Counted from the stretch's first letter, positions 1 to 9,206 are shown. The stretch is DNA of 64,000 bases from Streptomyces sp. B93 (GCF_018070565.1 NZ_JAGPXL010000029.1:25182-89181), one strand, 5' to 3'. Notes: a model not told the origin generated them from the letters alone. Numbers and translations are program-made.

Positions 1-839
1 CCGAGGAGTTCGAAGGTCTCCCTGTCGAAGATCCACTCGTCCCGGGTCGGGTTGTCCGGGTCCTGGCGGGCGATCGCGACGCCCTCGCGGCCCGCCGCGT
101 CGACCGCGTTCTCCACGACCGTCACGCCGGGGATGCGGGCGACCGCGCGGTAGAGCGCCGCGCTCTGCTCCGGCGGCACGATCGCGTCCCGGATCAGATC
201 GCCGACCAGCACGAACATGGCCTGGTCGGTCTGCTGGCCGCTGTAGTCGGGTGCCGTCTCGCGCAGCCAGTCGTACATCGCGTCGGCGTCGGTCGGCAGG
301 GTGGCCAGGTGGCGGTAGTTGGTGGAGACCTCGTAGCCCAGCTCGCCCCGCTGCGCGTCGGGGTCCACGGGCCACTGGCCGCGGCCCGTCTCCCGGACCA
401 GCCCCTTCCTCGTGCCGTCCACGGAGTGCCACTGTTCCAGGCGGTGCAGCGGCGGGATCTTCGTCTTCGCTCCCTCCTCGTACTGGGCGTAGGACACCTT
501 GCTCTCCACGTACACGAACTGGTCGTCGCGGATCTCGCCGTACGTGACGTCCTCGCCCTCGGCCGCCAGCGCGATGTCCTCCAGCAGCGCGACGGTGGCC
601 CGGCTGGGCGGCTGGGCGGTCGCGTCGCCGCCGTCCGGGAGGGCGGCGAAGGTGAGGGCGGCGACCGTCGCCACGGCCGCCGCGGCGATCGCGGGCCGCA
701 GCCACCGGGTGCGGCGGGTGCGGGCGGGTAGGGGCTCGTCGCGCCGGATCTCGGTCATCAGATGCTCCTTGAGGAGTCGGTGACGGCCCGGCGGAAGGTC
801 TCGCTCAAGAGGTTCCGGGAGTTCCGGAAGCTGGTTCAT
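1..839 (-). CDS. CU044_5270 family protein (partial, C-terminus beyond window)
   Basis: The ATG at 839 overlaps the stop of the upstream sigma-factor gene (ATGA) and has a GGGAGGG ribosome-binding site. A later in-frame ATG at 758 is less likely. The first 27 or so residues are a polar cytoplasmic segment rich in Leu, Glu and Pro (it contains LPPGRHRLLKEHL). A hydrophobic transmembrane segment follows at about residues 39-57, then a soluble extracytoplasmic region. This is the layout of the actinobacterial CU044_5270 family, which lies next to ECF sigma genes. An anti-sigma-like or sensor role is inference from this coupling. The gene runs off the left window edge, so about 279 codons are visible. 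Confidence 0.8.
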   Translation of the reverse strand, partial: MNQLPELPEPLERDLPPGRHRLLKEHLMTEIRRDEPLPARTRRTRWLRPAIAAAAVATVAALTFAALPDGGDATAQPPSRATVALLEDIALAAEGEDVTYGEIRDDQFVYVESKVSYAQYEEGAKTKIPPLHRLEQWHSVDGTRKGLVRETGRGQWPVDPDAQRGELGYEVSTNYRHLATLPTDADAMYDWLRETAPDYSGQQTDQAMFVLVGDLIRDAIVPPEQSAALYRAVARIPGVTVVENAVDAAGREGVAIARQDPDNPTRDEWIFDRETFELL

Positions 840-1441
840 CGGTTTCCCTCCCTCAGGGGCCTGACCGCGGTGGTGCGGTCACCTCTCATCTGTCCGGCGC
901 TTTGCGGGAGTTCCAGGTGTTTGGCGAGTTTTGCGCGCGCCCGGGAGAGCCGCGACCGCACCGTCCCGACCGGCACCCCGAGCGCCTCGGCGGCAGCCGC
1001 GTAGTCGAGCCCGCCCCACACGCACAGCGCCAGCACCTCCCGCTCGGCCCGCCGCAGCCTCCCCAGCGCCTCCTGTACGAGGCCCAGTCGCCCGGCGTCG
1101 TCCACGCGCCCGGCGACCTCGTCGGCGAAGTCCCGTACCGCCTCCTCGCGCGGCAGCCGGGCGACGGCGGCGGCGTGCCGCCGGGCGGCGCGGCGGACGT
1201 TGCGCGTGACGTTGGTGGCGATGCCGAGCAGCCAGGGCCTCAGCGAGCCGCCCTCCTCGTCGAGCCTCGTGCGCAGCCGCCAGGCGTCCAGGAACGTCAG
1301 CGAGACGACGTCCTCGGCGGTCGCCCACTCCCCGGTGAGCCGGTAGGCATGGTTGTAGACGGAGCGCGCGTACGCGTCGAAGAGTTCACCGAAGGCGTCG
1401 TGGTCCCCCGCGCGGATGCGTTTCCGCAGATTCGTCTCCAC
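836..1441 (-). CDS. ECF-type RNA polymerase sigma factor
   Basis: This is a sigma-70 family ECF factor of about 201 residues that should redirect RNA polymerase to a small regulon. The sigma2 region holds DAFGELFDAYARSVYNHA and the AEDVVSLTFLDAW core-binding segment. The sigma4 region has GLDYAAAAEALGVPVGTVRSRLSRAR, a helix-turn-helix for the -35 box. I place the start at GTG 1441 (VETNLRKRIRAGDHDAF), which fits family N-termini. The longer GTG at 1492 falls inside a perfect hairpin and is unlikely, although the site before 1441 is weak. It is translationally coupled to the CU044_5270-family gene, which may be its membrane partner. The exact target is unknown. Confidence 0.85.
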   Translation of the reverse strand: METNLRKRIRAGDHDAFGELFDAYARSVYNHAYRLTGEWATAEDVVSLTFLDAWRLRTRLDEEGGSLRPWLLGIATNVTRNVRRAARRHAAAVARLPREEAVRDFADEVAGRVDDAGRLGLVQEALGRLRRAEREVLALCVWGGLDYAAAAEALGVPVGTVRSRLSRARAKLAKHLELPQSAGQMRGDRTTAVRPLREGNR

Positions 1442-1464
1442 GTCCTTGTGTCTGTCCGTACGCC

Positions 1465-1506
1465 GAGGGCCGGTTCCCGTGAGGTGTCTCACGGGAACCG
1501 GCCCTC
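1465..1506. terminator. Perfect 19-bp hairpin after ccsB
   Basis: A 19-bp perfect inverted repeat (arms 1465-1483 and 1488-1506, loop GTGT) lies 15 nt past the ccsB stop on the minus strand. It probably ends the ccs operon. Because it sits just before the sigma-factor start it may also affect read-through into that gene. Confidence 0.75.
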
Positions 1507-1520
1507 AAAGGGTTCGCGGA

Positions 1521-2633
1521 TCAGAAACCGGCGGCCTGGAGGACGCCGAGGCCGACGTCGGCGTAGGAGTGCTTGCCGGAGACGAACATGTTGACGCCGT
1601 AGTAGTTGAACAGCCAGCAGGCGAAGGCGAGCAGGGCCAGGTAGGCGGCCTTGCGGCCCTTCCAGCCGGCGGTGGCGCGGGCGTGCAGATAACCGGCGTA
1701 GGCGACCCAGGTGATGAACGACCAGGTCTCCTTGGGGTCCCAGCCCCAGTAGCGGCCCCAGGCGTCACCGGCCCAGATGGCGCCCGCGACGATCGTGAAC
1801 GTCCACAGCGGGAAGACGGCCGCGTTGACCCGGTAGGAGAACTTGTCCAGCGAGGCCGCGGCGGGAAGCCGCTCCAGGAAGGACGTGGCGAACCGGCCGG
1901 GCGTGCCGCCGCCGGCGAGCTTGTTCTCGTAGGAGTCCCGGAAGAGGTACAGGATCGTGCTGACGGCGCCGACGTAGAAGACCGCGCCGCACAGGATCGC
2001 GGTGGAGACGTGGATCCACAGCCAGTACGAGTGGAGCGCGGGGACCAGCTGGTCGCTCTCGGTGTACAGGACGGTGACGGCCAGGCCGAGGTCGAGGAGG
2101 ACGGTGGTGATCAGGAAGAGGCCGAGCCACCGCACGTTCGTCTTCAGCGCCAGCAGCAGCAGGTACACGCCGACGGCCGTGGTGGAGAAGGTGATGTTGA
2201 ACTCGTACATGTTGCCCCACGGCGCCCGCTCGACCGAGAGGGCCCGGCAGAGCACCCCGCCGAACGCCAGCAGGAACCCCAGCGCGGTGAGGGAGACGGC
2301 GATCCGCCCGTACAGGTCGCCCTGCTCGCTCCCGCCGTGCGCGCCGGGCCCGTCCGGCACGTCCCGGGCTCCGGCGGTGGCCCGCACCGTCACCTTGGGC
2401 CGCTCCAGTACGGCGGTGCCGCCCGCCTTCCGCGCGGTGACCGCCGGAGCGGCGGCCTTCTCCTCCCGCGGCTCGGTGAGCGCAGCGGCGGTACGGCCGA
2501 CCTTGCTGCGGCTGCCGAACAGCCACTCGGCGATGTAGGCGAAGAAGGCCAGGGTGTAGACGGCCATCGCGGAGTAGATCAGCGTGTTGCTGATGTTCGC
2601 GAGGTTCTCGTGGGTCGCGGCGGCGAGAGTCAC
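1521..2633 (-). CDS. ccsB: Cytochrome c biogenesis protein CcsB (CcsA/ResC family)
   Basis: This multi-pass membrane protein of 370 residues is the heme-handling partner of ResB in System II cytochrome c maturation. It carries heme across the membrane and helps attach it to apocytochrome CXXCH motifs. The C-terminal half holds the tryptophan-rich WWD-type signature (GRYWGWDPKETWSFITW) and several transmembrane segments. A polar, non-conserved loop lies near residues 40-110 after the first membrane segment. The GTG start at 2633 overlaps the resB stop by 4 nt (GTGA), so the two subunits are made in a coupled way. Confidence 0.93.
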   Translation of the reverse strand: MTLAAATHENLANISNTLIYSAMAVYTLAFFAYIAEWLFGSRSKVGRTAAALTEPREEKAAAPAVTARKAGGTAVLERPKVTVRATAGARDVPDGPGAHGGSEQGDLYGRIAVSLTALGFLLAFGGVLCRALSVERAPWGNMYEFNITFSTTAVGVYLLLLALKTNVRWLGLFLITTVLLDLGLAVTVLYTESDQLVPALHSYWLWIHVSTAILCGAVFYVGAVSTILYLFRDSYENKLAGGGTPGRFATSFLERLPAAASLDKFSYRVNAAVFPLWTFTIVAGAIWAGDAWGRYWGWDPKETWSFITWVAYAGYLHARATAGWKGRKAAYLALLAFACWLFNYYGVNMFVSGKHSYADVGLGVLQAAGF

Positions 2634-4351
2634 TTCTCAGCCCCTTCGGCAGGAACAGCGGAGTGGGTCGGGTCGGGTTCTTGGTCTGCTTCTGGGTCCT
2701 GGCCGGGGTCGGGTGCGCCCGGTGCCCGTTCGTAGAGGAGTCCGGCCAGGTCGCCCAGTTCCTCGGGCACCTTCGCGGACTCGCTGCGGCCGAGTCCGGC
2801 CATCTCCACGACGGTCACCCCGTCGGCGCCCCGCACCGCCCGCACCCAGACGCGGCGGCGCTGTACGAACAGGGAGGCGGACAGGCCCAGGATCGCGGCG
2901 ACGGCTCCGGCGAGCGCCCAGCCGCTCGCGGGCTGCTTGGCGATCTGGAAACCGGCCCATTCCTGGACGCCCTCGAAGGTGATCGAGCCCTGGCCGCCGG
3001 GCAGCTCCATGGTCTCGCCGACCTTCAGCCGCTGTTTGGCCAGTTCTCCGTCGGAGTCCTTGAACTCCTTCAGGTGGGTCTTGTCGAGCTGGTAGACGCT
3101 CTGCGGAATCCCGGAGTCCACGCCGAGGTCGCCGTGGTACGCGTTGAGCGCCAGGCGCGGGTTCAGCAGCGCCGGGAACTGGGACAGCATGGTGCCGCTG
3201 CCCTCCCCGGCGAAGGTCGGCACGAAGAAGGCCTGGAAGCCGAGCTGTTCCCGCTCGCCGTCGGCGTTGCGGTAGCCGTCCATGACCTTGATCGCGCCGG
3301 TGGAGGTGATGTTGCCGTCCTGCGGCAGCAGCGGCACGGCCTCCTTGTCCAGTACGACCTTGCCGCTGGCGTCGCGGACCGTGACGACGGGGGCGTAGCC
3401 GTGGCTGACCAGGTAGACCTTGGAGCCGCCGATGTCCAGCGGCTCGTTGACCTGGACGGTGGTCTTCTGCTCCGCGCCGAACGCGCCGACGCTGTAGGTG
3501 AGGTCGGCCTCGAAGGTGCGGGCGGTGCCGCGGTTGGGTCCGGAGGGCTCGTAGGTGCCCCGGAAGTCGCCCAGCTTGAAGCTGAAGGAGTCCAGGTCGT
3601 CCTGGGTGAAGAGGTTGCCGGACTTGAAGTCGTCGTACTGGGTGAGGGTGTTGGCGAAGCCGTCGCCCTCCAGGACCAGCTTGTTGCCCTCGTACTTGAA
3701 CAGCTGGCCCCAGGCGAACGCGACCAGCATCAGGATCAGCGCGAGGTGGAAGAGGAGGTTGCCGACCTCGCGGAGGTAGCCCTTCTCGGCGGCGACGGCG
3801 TCCCCGGCGGTGTGGGCGCGGAACCGGCGCTTCTTCAGCAGCGCGAGCGCCGCCTCCCGTACCTGCTCGGGGTCGGTCTCGGTGCGCCAGGTGGTGTGCG
3901 CGGGCAGCCGGGTCAGCCGTCGGGGGGCGCCCGGCGGCCGGCCGCGCAGCTGGCCGACGAACTGCCAGGTGCGCGGGACGATGCAGCCGATGAGGGAGAC
4001 GAACAGCAGGATGTAGATCGCGGAGAACCACACCGAGCTGTAGACGTGGAAGAGACCGAGCTTGTCGTAGACCGGTCCGAGGGTGGTGTGCCGCTGCCGG
4101 AAGTCGGCGACCTGGGTGGCGTCGACGCCGGTCTGCGGGATCAGCGAGCCGGGAATGGCGGCCAGCGACAGCAGCAGGAGCAGCAGCAGCGCGACCCGCA
4201 TGGAGGTCAGTTGCCGCCAGAACCAGCGGGCCCAGCCGATGACGCCGAGGGCGGGGAGGTTGGGGGCCTCCTCGCTGGGGGCGGTGGAGAGCTGGGAGCC
4301 CGCGGCGCCGAGGTCCTGGTCCTCGGCCGCGGGCGTTGTCGTCTTGGTCAT
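2630..4351 (-). CDS. resB: Cytochrome c biogenesis protein ResB
   Basis: ResB (573 residues) pairs with CcsB/ResC to form the System II cytochrome c synthetase complex. After a polar N-terminus of about 45 residues, membrane segments appear near residues 48-70 (SMRVALLLLLLLSLAAIPG) and 105-125, with another pair around 195-215. A large extracytoplasmic domain follows, then a final membrane segment near residue 480 (ALAGAVAAILGLSASLFV). The length and this layout are normal for actinobacterial ResB. It lies between ccdA and ccsB in one operon, with a 4-nt overlap to ccsB. The C-terminal tail is acidic and proline-rich. Confidence 0.93.
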   Translation of the reverse strand: MTKTTTPAAEDQDLGAAGSQLSTAPSEEAPNLPALGVIGWARWFWRQLTSMRVALLLLLLLSLAAIPGSLIPQTGVDATQVADFRQRHTTLGPVYDKLGLFHVYSSVWFSAIYILLFVSLIGCIVPRTWQFVGQLRGRPPGAPRRLTRLPAHTTWRTETDPEQVREAALALLKKRRFRAHTAGDAVAAEKGYLREVGNLLFHLALILMLVAFAWGQLFKYEGNKLVLEGDGFANTLTQYDDFKSGNLFTQDDLDSFSFKLGDFRGTYEPSGPNRGTARTFEADLTYSVGAFGAEQKTTVQVNEPLDIGGSKVYLVSHGYAPVVTVRDASGKVVLDKEAVPLLPQDGNITSTGAIKVMDGYRNADGEREQLGFQAFFVPTFAGEGSGTMLSQFPALLNPRLALNAYHGDLGVDSGIPQSVYQLDKTHLKEFKDSDGELAKQRLKVGETMELPGGQGSITFEGVQEWAGFQIAKQPASGWALAGAVAAILGLSASLFVQRRRVWVRAVRGADGVTVVEMAGLGRSESAKVPEELGDLAGLLYERAPGAPDPGQDPEADQEPDPTHSAVPAEGAEK

Positions 4352-4354
4352 CGG

Positions 4355-5131
4355 TCAGATCCCCACAGTGAAGCCGTTGGACCAGGTCTGCATCTCCTGC
4401 ACCAGGCTGTCCCACGCGCCGGTCAGCAGCAGCACACCGGTCGCGATCATCATCACGCCGCCGGTGCGCATCACCCACACATAGTGGCGCTTGATCCAGC
4501 CGAAGGCGCCGAGGGCCTTGCGGAAGGCTACGGCGGCGAGCACGAAGGGCACCCCGAGGCCGACGCAGTAGGCGACCGTCAGCAGCGCGCCGCGCCCGGC
4601 GCTGGCCTGGTTGAGCGCGAGCGCCTGCACCGAGGCGAGGGTCGGCCCGATGCAGGGCGTCCAGCCGATGCCGAACAGCGCACCCAGCACGGGGGCGCCG
4701 ACCAGACCGGCCACCGGGCGCCGGTGGAAGCGGAACTCCCGCTGGGTCAGCCAGGGCATCAGCCCCATGAAGAAGACGCCCATCAGGATCATCAGCACGC
4801 CGAGCACCCTGGACAGCACGGTCTGCTGTTCTTGCAGCTCCTGCCCGAAGAACCCGAACAGCGCCCCGCCGGAGACGAACACGACCGTGAAGCCGAGCAC
4901 GAACAGCGAGGCGCCGACGGCCATCCGGCCGCGCCGGGCGTCGGCGAGGTCGGTGCCGCTGACCCCGGTGACGTACGACAGGTAGCCGGGGACGAGCGGG
5001 AGGACGCAGGGGGAGAAGAAGGAGACGAGGCCGCCGAGGACGGCGATCGGCAGGGCGAGCAGCAGGGCGCCGTTGAGGACGGTGTCGTTGGTCCCGGTGG
5101 CGGCGAGCGCCGTGAGTCCGGTCACAGCCAC
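4355..5131 (-). CDS. ccdA: Thiol-disulfide transporter CcdA (DsbD membrane-domain family)
   Basis: CcdA passes reducing power from cytoplasmic thioredoxin across the membrane to the TlpA/ResA-type protein, keeping apocytochrome c cysteines reduced for heme attachment. The 258-residue protein has about six hydrophobic segments. It has the paired redox cysteines in FSPCVLPLVPGY near residue 40 and GWTPCIGP near residue 155. The GTG start at 5131 lies 1 nt after the upstream thioredoxin-like gene's stop, so expression is coupled. The gene order thioredoxin-like, ccdA, resB, ccsB matches the System II pathway. Confidence 0.92.
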   Translation of the reverse strand: MAVTGLTALAATGTNDTVLNGALLLALPIAVLGGLVSFFSPCVLPLVPGYLSYVTGVSGTDLADARRGRMAVGASLFVLGFTVVFVSGGALFGFFGQELQEQQTVLSRVLGVLMILMGVFFMGLMPWLTQREFRFHRRPVAGLVGAPVLGALFGIGWTPCIGPTLASVQALALNQASAGRGALLTVAYCVGLGVPFVLAAVAFRKALGAFGWIKRHYVWVMRTGGVMMIATGVLLLTGAWDSLVQEMQTWSNGFTVGI

Positions 5132-5132
5132 G

Positions 5133-5765
5133 TCACTTCTCCGCCAGGACCGGGTCGAGCATCTCCCGCAGCTTCTTCTCGCTGAGCGCCTGGAGGGTGC
5201 GCGCGGCGATCTTCCCGTCCCGGTCGATGACGAGGGTGGAGGGGATGGCCTGCGGGTTGAGGGTGCCCTTCTCGAAGCGGAGCATCAGCTTGCCGGTCGG
5301 GTCGTAGAGGCTCGGGTAGGTGATCCCGAACTCCTCCTCGAAGGCCCGTGCCTTGCTGGTGTTGCTGTCGCGGGTGTTGATGCCGACGAACTCGACGCCC
5401 TGGTCCTTGGTGTCGTCGTAGACGGTCTGGAGGTTCTTGGCCTCGGCCCGGCAGGGTGAGCACCAGGAGCCCCAGATGTTGAGGACGACGACCTTGCCCT
5501 TGTGGTCGGCGACATCGAGCTGCCCGCCCTCGACGGTCTCGCCGGAGAGTTCGGGGGCGGCCGTCCGCTCGCCCCTGGCGACGGTGTCGATGCCGTCGGA
5601 CCCGGCGACGAAGCCGGTGTCACCGCCGCCTCCGGAGGTGCCCCCGGTGGAGCAGGCGGTGAGGACGAGTGCCGCGACGGCCGCACCGGCGGCGAGCGGG
5701 TGGACGCGGCGGCGGGTGCGGCGTGGGCGGTTCGAGCGCTGGGGGGCGCGGCTGGCGGCACTCAT
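5133..5765 (-). CDS. resA: TlpA/ResA-family thioredoxin-like lipoprotein
   Basis: This is an extracytoplasmic, membrane-anchored thioredoxin of 210 residues that would reduce the apocytochrome c CXXCH disulfide using electrons from CcdA. The N-terminus is Arg-rich, then comes a hydrophobic stretch ending in a lipobox (ALVLTACS), with the lipid-bearing Cys near residue 38. The thioredoxin fold follows, with the active site GSWCSPCRAEAKNL and the cis-Pro segment NPQAIPSTLVIDRDG. It is the first gene of the ccs operon. No strong ribosome-binding site precedes ATG 5765, so the start is less certain than the function. Confidence 0.88.
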   Translation of the reverse strand: MSAASRAPQRSNRPRRTRRRVHPLAAGAAVAALVLTACSTGGTSGGGGDTGFVAGSDGIDTVARGERTAAPELSGETVEGGQLDVADHKGKVVVLNIWGSWCSPCRAEAKNLQTVYDDTKDQGVEFVGINTRDSNTSKARAFEEEFGITYPSLYDPTGKLMLRFEKGTLNPQAIPSTLVIDRDGKIAARTLQALSEKKLREMLDPVLAEK

Positions 5766-5831
5766 GTGAAAAGTTTCGCATGCCCGTTCTGGGGATCTTG
5801 CCCACCCCCCTGGGGGTTGCGAGGCCCCTGC

Positions 5832-7073
5832 TCAGAACTGTCGCCAGCCCCCGGTCGGCGCCTGTCCGACGTCGAGGGTGCGCAGCTTGTCGAGCACCGC
5901 GGGCGGCTGTACGTCCAGCCAGTCCACGAACTGCCGGAAGGAGACGAGCCGCACGTCACCGCCCTTCTCCCGCTCCCGGGCGATGTGCTTCAGGGCCTTT
6001 TCCACGGCGTCCATGTAGATGCCGCCGTTCCACTGCTCGAAGTGGTTGCCGACGAAGAAAGGCGCCCGATTGGTCTCGTATGCCCGCTTGAATCCTGATA
6101 TGTAGGCCTGAGTGGCCTGTTCCCGCCACCCCGGATAGTTGTGGGCGGGGGCGTTGGTGGAGTTGATGGACTGGTTGGCGAGGATGTTGTAGTCCATGGA
6201 CAGCACCTCGAACGAGTGCCCGGGGAAAGGTATCTGCTGCAACGGCAGGTCCCAGAGCCCCTCCCGCTTCCCCGGCCACACCTGACGCCCGCCGGGCGAG
6301 GAGGCGTCGTAGCGCCAGCCCAGCTCACGGGCGGTAGTCAGCAGGTTGTCCTGGCCGAGCAGACAGGGTGTGCGCCCGCCGACGAGTTCCTTGTCGTAGT
6401 CGAACGGCAGCGACTCGATCTCCGTCCACCCCGTGTTGGTCCGCCACTCCTTCACGAAGGACTTCGCCTGGTCGATCTCGCTGCGCCACTGCGCGGGCGT
6501 CCAGTTGCCGACCGAGCCGTACCCGGCGCAGAAGTGCCCGTTGAAGTGGGTGCCGATCTCGTGCCCCGCCAGCCAGGCACGGCGGACGTTCTTCAGCGTG
6601 TCCTTGATGTGCTCGTCGGTGAGGTAGCCGATGTCGGAGGCACCGCGCACGTTGTTCGGGGGGTCGTAGAGCCGCTTCTTCGACTCGGGCAGCAGATAGA
6701 TCCCGGAGAGGAAGAAGGTCATGCCCGCCCCGTGCTCCTCGGCGAGGTCGAGGAAGCGCGGGAAGAGGCCGTTGCCGACCTCACCGGCGCCGTCCCAGGA
6801 GAAGACGACGAACTGCGGCGGCGTCTGACCGGGCTCCAGCGGCTCGGGCTCCGGCGGCTGGTGGGGCTGCTTGCCGGTGTAGGAGGTGGAGCCGTCACCG
6901 ATCGGCCGGGCGCGGAAGCCCCGGGGCTCCTTGCTCTTCTTGCCGCCACCGGTCGGGGAACCGGCACCGGGGGCACCCCCGTCTGAGGGTGTGGGACCAC
7001 CGCAGCCCGTGAGCCCGGCGGCGGCAGCCCCCGCACCGATCCCGATGACTCCCCGTCGGGTGAAGTTGCGCAT
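5832..7073 (-). CDS. Polysaccharide deacetylase-like Tat lipoprotein
   Basis: The 413-residue protein begins with a twin-arginine-type signal (FTRRGVIGIGAGAAAAGLTGC) ending in a lipobox, so it should be a surface lipoprotein. Its body resembles the NodB deacetylase fold. A segment FVVFSWDGAG stands where NodB enzymes have TFDDG, and HEIGTHFNGHF supplies the H-x3-H metal pair. Activity on peptidoglycan or another glycan is inference, because the first motif lacks the second Asp. It sits between the ccs operon and hemL with its own 5' gap, so it is probably transcribed on its own. Confidence 0.72.
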   Translation of the reverse strand: MRNFTRRGVIGIGAGAAAAGLTGCGGPTPSDGGAPGAGSPTGGGKKSKEPRGFRARPIGDGSTSYTGKQPHQPPEPEPLEPGQTPPQFVVFSWDGAGEVGNGLFPRFLDLAEEHGAGMTFFLSGIYLLPESKKRLYDPPNNVRGASDIGYLTDEHIKDTLKNVRRAWLAGHEIGTHFNGHFCAGYGSVGNWTPAQWRSEIDQAKSFVKEWRTNTGWTEIESLPFDYDKELVGGRTPCLLGQDNLLTTARELGWRYDASSPGGRQVWPGKREGLWDLPLQQIPFPGHSFEVLSMDYNILANQSINSTNAPAHNYPGWREQATQAYISGFKRAYETNRAPFFVGNHFEQWNGGIYMDAVEKALKHIAREREKGGDVRLVSFRQFVDWLDVQPPAVLDKLRTLDVGQAPTGGWRQF

Positions 7074-7206
7074 GGCGCCCCCGTCCCTCGCATTCCGTGC
7101 TGGTCACACAGTCAGATGAATGCGACGAACGGATGGTTTCCCGGGATTCGCGGAGATTCCGCAACGAATGTCACAGACGGGTGAGGGAACGCCCCGCGGG
7201 CGCCCC

Positions 7207-7893
7207 TCACGCCCCGAAGGCCTTGTCCTTCCCCTTCACCGGCTTGGCGCCGGCGAGGAGATGGGCGGGGACCAGGTCACGGGCGGGCTCGGTGTACCCG
7301 ACGGAGACGATCCGGTCGCCCTGGTACGTGAAACTCGTCAGCGACGCGAGCGTGCACTGCCGTTTGCGCGGGTCGTGCCAGAGCCGCCGCTTCTCCACGT
7401 ACGACCGCACGATCCAGATCGGCAGCTGATGGCTGACCAGCACGGCCTCGTGCCCCCGCGCCTGGTCCTTGGCCGCGTCCAGCGCGCCCATCATCCGCAC
7501 CACCTGGTCGACGTACGGCTCTCCCCAGGACGGCTTGAACGGGTTGACGAGGTGCTTCCAGTTCTCCGGCCGCCGCAGCGCCCCGTCCCCCACCCCGAAG
7601 GTCTTGCCCTGGAAGACGTTCTCGGCCTCGATGAGCCGGGCGTCGGTGGCGAGGTCGAGTCCGTGCGCCTTGGCGATCGGCGTGGCCGTCTCCTGCGCCC
7701 GCTCCAGCGGCGAGGCGACGACGTAGGTGATGTCGCGGTGGGCGAGGTGCTCGGCGACCCGGTCGGCCATCCGCCGCCCCAGCTCGGACAGGTGGTAGCC
7801 GGGCAGCCGCCCGTACAGCACCCCGTCGGGGTTGGCGACCTCGCCGTGCCGCATGACATGTACGACGGTGATGTCCCGCGTCTCGTCCCTCAT
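7207..7893 (-). CDS. Histidine phosphatase family protein
   Basis: This is a 228-residue member of the histidine phosphatase (phosphoglycerate mutase-like) superfamily. The catalytic RHGE motif is in VVHVMRHGEVANP near residue 15. The second catalytic His is in EAVLVSHQLPIW near residue 155. The GxLPGYHLSELGRRMA segment is typical of small-molecule phosphatases of this group. The ATG at 7893 overlaps the hemL stop (ATGA), so it is co-translated with hemL. Its substrate cannot be told from the sequence, and the hemL linkage suggests but does not prove a tie to tetrapyrrole metabolism. Confidence 0.87.
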   Translation of the reverse strand: MRDETRDITVVHVMRHGEVANPDGVLYGRLPGYHLSELGRRMADRVAEHLAHRDITYVVASPLERAQETATPIAKAHGLDLATDARLIEAENVFQGKTFGVGDGALRRPENWKHLVNPFKPSWGEPYVDQVVRMMGALDAAKDQARGHEAVLVSHQLPIWIVRSYVEKRRLWHDPRKRQCTLASLTSFTYQGDRIVSVGYTEPARDLVPAHLLAGAKPVKGKDKAFGA

Positions 7894-9206
7894 GCCGTGG
7901 CCTCCGCGGCGGCGCGGGCGGCGGCGGGCAGGGCGTCGGCGATCCGCTGGACGGCCCGCTCGTCATGGGCGGTGGAGACGAACCACGACTCGAAGGAGGA
8001 GGGCGGCAGATAGACGCCGCTCGCCAGCAGCGAGTGGAAGAACGCGGTGAACCGGAACGACTCCTGCGCCTTGGCGTCCTCGTAGTCGCGCACCGGCCGG
8101 TCGGTGAAGAAGACGGAGAACATGTTGGAGGCGCTCTGGAGGGTGTGCGCGACCCCCTCCTTGCCGAGCGCCTCGGTCACCAGCGTCTGGATCTGCGCGG
8201 AGACGGCGTTGACCTTGTCGTAGGCGGCGTCGTCGAGCAGCCGCAGCTGCGCGAGCCCGGCGGCGGTGGCGACGGGGTTCCCGGACAGCGTGCCCGCCTG
8301 GTAGACGGGCCCGGCGGGAGCGAGGTGGGCCATCACATCGGCGCGCCCCCCGAAGGCGGCGGCGGGGAACCCGCCACCCATCACCTTCCCGAAGGTCATG
8401 AGGTCGGGCCGCACGCCGTCCACCCCGAACCACCCGCTGCGGCTGGTCCGGAACCCGGTCATGACCTCGTCGGAGATGTAGAGCGCCCCGTTCTCCGCGC
8501 AGGCGTCCTTGAGCCCCTGGTTGAACCCGGGCAGCGGCGGTACGACGCCCATGTTGCCCGGCGAGGCCTCGGTGATCACACAGGCGATCTCACCGGGATG
8601 GGCCCGGAAGGCGGCGTGCACGGCTTCGAGGTCGTTGTACGGCAGCACGATGGTGTCGCCCGCCTGGGCGCCGGTGACGCCGGGGGTGTCGGGCAGCGCG
8701 AAGGTGGCGACCCCGGACCCGGCGGCGGCGAGCAGCGCGTCCACGTGCCCGTGGTAGCACCCGGCGAACTTGATCACCTTGGACCGCCCGGTGAACCCGC
8801 GGGCGAGCCGGATGGCGGACATGGTCGCCTCGGTCCCACTGGAGACCAGCCGCACCTGCTCCACGGGCTCGATCCGCGCGACGATCTCCTCGGCGAGCGC
8901 GACCTCACCCTCACCGGGCGTACCGAAGGACGTACCGCGCGCCACGGCCTCCTGTACGGCGGCGATCACCTCGGGGTGCGAGTGCCCGAGGATCATCGGC
9001 CCCCAGGAGCACACGAGGTCGACGTACTCGCGTCCGTCCGCGTCCATCAGGTACGGACCGGTGCCGGACACCATGAACCGGGGCGTACCGCCCACCGCGC
9101 GGAAGGCCCGCACCGGGGAATTCACGCCGCCCGGCGTGACGACGGCCGCACGGTCGAATAGAGCCTGCGAGGCAGGCGCGTCGTATGAATAGGGGGCTTC
9201 GCTCAT
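7890..9206 (-). CDS. hemL: Glutamate-1-semialdehyde 2,1-aminomutase
   Basis: HemL turns glutamate-1-semialdehyde into 5-aminolevulinate, the second step of the C5 tetrapyrrole pathway after HemA (encoded at 53.1-54.9 kb here). It is a class III PLP aminotransferase of normal length (438 residues). Visible signatures are GVNSPVRAF at the N-terminus, SSGTEATMSAIRLARG near residue 122, YISDEVMTGFR near residue 243 and the PLP lysine K274 in LMTFGKVMGGGFP. Translation is coupled to the downstream histidine phosphatase. A gap of over 400 bp lies upstream. Confidence 0.96.
   Translation of the reverse strand: MSEAPYSYDAPASQALFDRAAVVTPGGVNSPVRAFRAVGGTPRFMVSGTGPYLMDADGREYVDLVCSWGPMILGHSHPEVIAAVQEAVARGTSFGTPGEGEVALAEEIVARIEPVEQVRLVSSGTEATMSAIRLARGFTGRSKVIKFAGCYHGHVDALLAAAGSGVATFALPDTPGVTGAQAGDTIVLPYNDLEAVHAAFRAHPGEIACVITEASPGNMGVVPPLPGFNQGLKDACAENGALYISDEVMTGFRTSRSGWFGVDGVRPDLMTFGKVMGGGFPAAAFGGRADVMAHLAPAGPVYQAGTLSGNPVATAAGLAQLRLLDDAAYDKVNAVSAQIQTLVTEALGKEGVAHTLQSASNMFSVFFTDRPVRDYEDAKAQESFRFTAFFHSLLASGVYLPPSSFESWFVSTAHDERAVQRIADALPAAARAAAEATA

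Noticed and set aside
2663..5185. 840-residue rightward frame opposite resB and ccdA
   Set aside because: Composition is shadow-like and the opposite strand encodes clear System II proteins.
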